Below are positions 63,630 through 64,000 of a stretch of DNA of 64,000 nt, one piece after another (position 1 is the first letter of the stretch; each line of letters begins with the position of its first letter). The notes beneath the pieces were generated by a model that was given only the letters and a program-made list of their open reading frames with translations, made no database searches and was not told the DNA's origin. A program made the translations under genes and the position numbers. Source of the DNA: Chitinophagaceae bacterium (GTDB lineage: Bacteria > Bacteroidota > Bacteroidia > Chitinophagales > Chitinophagaceae); contig JAFKGQ010000014.1 in the NCBI GenBank assembly GCA_017307755.1, positions 85,036-149,035 of the forward strand, in the 5' to 3' direction.

Positions 63630-64000
63630 TTACGCCGATGCATACCCTCTTTCCAAATTTTGGAATGTAACTTTTGGCAGCATTTGTGTTACTTTCGACC
63701 GCACCTCGTATGCAGTTTGCCACTGCATACCGGCCGCAGTGAGATTATATTTCCTGTATGCCCCCGGTGACAGCCGCCAATACGCCTTGAACGCTTTGTT
63801 AAAGCTGTGCACCTTCCTGTACCCGCATTGCATAGCAATATATTTTACGGGATCGTCGGTCTGACGTAGCAAAAACTCTGCCTTTTCCATCCGGCTTTGC
63901 AAAAGAAAGGCGTGCAGCGATAGCCCGCTATAGGCGCGGAAATACTCCTGGAGAGATGTTTTGTTGGTGTTGAATTCCTTACAAAGTACGGCGATGGGAA
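63630..64000 (-). CDS. AraC-family transcriptional regulator (5' end outside window)
   Basis: The visible part is about 122 residues and includes the complete C-terminal HTH: helix with LCKEFNTNKTSLQEYFRAYS, LSLHAFLLQSRMEKAEFLLR linking helix, then DPVKYIAMQCGYRKVHSFNK and FKAYWRLSPGAYRK, the second HTH and family signature. The N-terminal sensing domain and start are beyond position 64000. It ends 22 bases before the MauE/DoxX gene and may regulate that unit. The ligand is unknown. Confidence 0.9.
   Translation of the reverse strand, partial: PIAVLCKEFNTNKTSLQEYFRAYSGLSLHAFLLQSRMEKAEFLLRQTDDPVKYIAMQCGYRKVHSFNKAFKAYWRLSPGAYRKYNLTAAGMQWQTAYEVRSKVTQMLPKVTFQNLERGYASA

Overview
The window looks like chromosomal DNA of a Bacteroidota bacterium, most likely family Chitinophagaceae (Chitinophaga/Puia-like). 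The evidence is a SusC/SusD pair with an N-terminal STN domain, a C-terminal type B sorting domain of the type IX secretion system, several large FtsX/MacB-like permeases, a lipoprotein TamL paired with TamB, DUF4252, DUF4142 and DUF6520-like families, and promoters of the Bacteroidetes TAnnTTTG type. Base composition is moderate and even. I see no rRNA, tRNA, CRISPR array, transposase or phage gene, so this is ordinary chromosome with some accessory metabolic and stress genes.

Layout. 1-3.6 kb: a type IX-secreted Ig-repeat protein, the first codons of a downstream exported protein, and a small membrane protein. 3.6-8.8 kb: a nucleoid-associated protein, a PD40 beta-propeller protein overlapping an SDR dehydrogenase, and an opposing Gfo/Idh/MocA oxidoreductase plus phytanoyl-CoA dioxygenase pair. 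8.8-11.2 kb: a receiver-only response regulator and an ECF sigma / anti-sigma-like / DUF4252 / DUF4252-like operon. 11.4-19.5 kb: two tandem FtsX permeases, a DUF3857 transglutaminase-like protein, a DUF4142 lipoprotein and a flavin split-barrel protein. 19.8-27 kb: tamB-tamL. 27.3-29.4 kb: rpoN and an outer-membrane barrel protein. 29.5-36 kb: Ku, a BrkB family membrane protein, an Lmo0937-type miniprotein, an AI-2E transporter, LigD (ligase-polymerase), MscS and a very acidic protein. 36-44.8 kb: an FtsX permease with an extra N-terminal domain, a GH16-GH3 fusion glycosidase, glucuronate isomerase and a Gfo/Idh oxidoreductase. 44.8-52.1 kb: XdhC, a broken copper-binding protein gene, a MidA-like methyltransferase, transketolase, a SET protein, DUF892, and a PAS histidine kinase with its response regulator. 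52.2-57.4 kb: a DtxR-family regulator divergent from a TonB receptor, the stand-alone LigD phosphoesterase domain, and a HAD-HerA fusion. 57.7-64 kb: SusC/SusD, a duplicated DUF6520-like secreted peptide, a MauE/DoxX membrane protein and an AraC regulator running off the end.

How parts work together. NHEJ is complete but split: Ku, Lig-Pol and PE are three separate genes over 26 kb. A compact motif (TGGCA/TGGTA, 5-7 bases, then TTTG) lies 23-48 bases upstream of Ku, the PE gene, DUF892, DUF4142 and the flavin split-barrel gene. This suggests a shared alternative-sigma stress regulon and is the most interesting regulatory signal I found. The metal regulator and the TonB receptor share an intergenic region with a perfect 16-base palindrome lying exactly between the receptor's -33 and -7 promoter elements. 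Carbohydrate functions (GH16-GH3, UxaC, Gfo/Idh enzymes, SusC/D) point to polysaccharide and sugar-acid use.

Limits: all family calls come from reading the sequence without database search. Coordinates of short motifs were counted by hand and could be off by a base or so.
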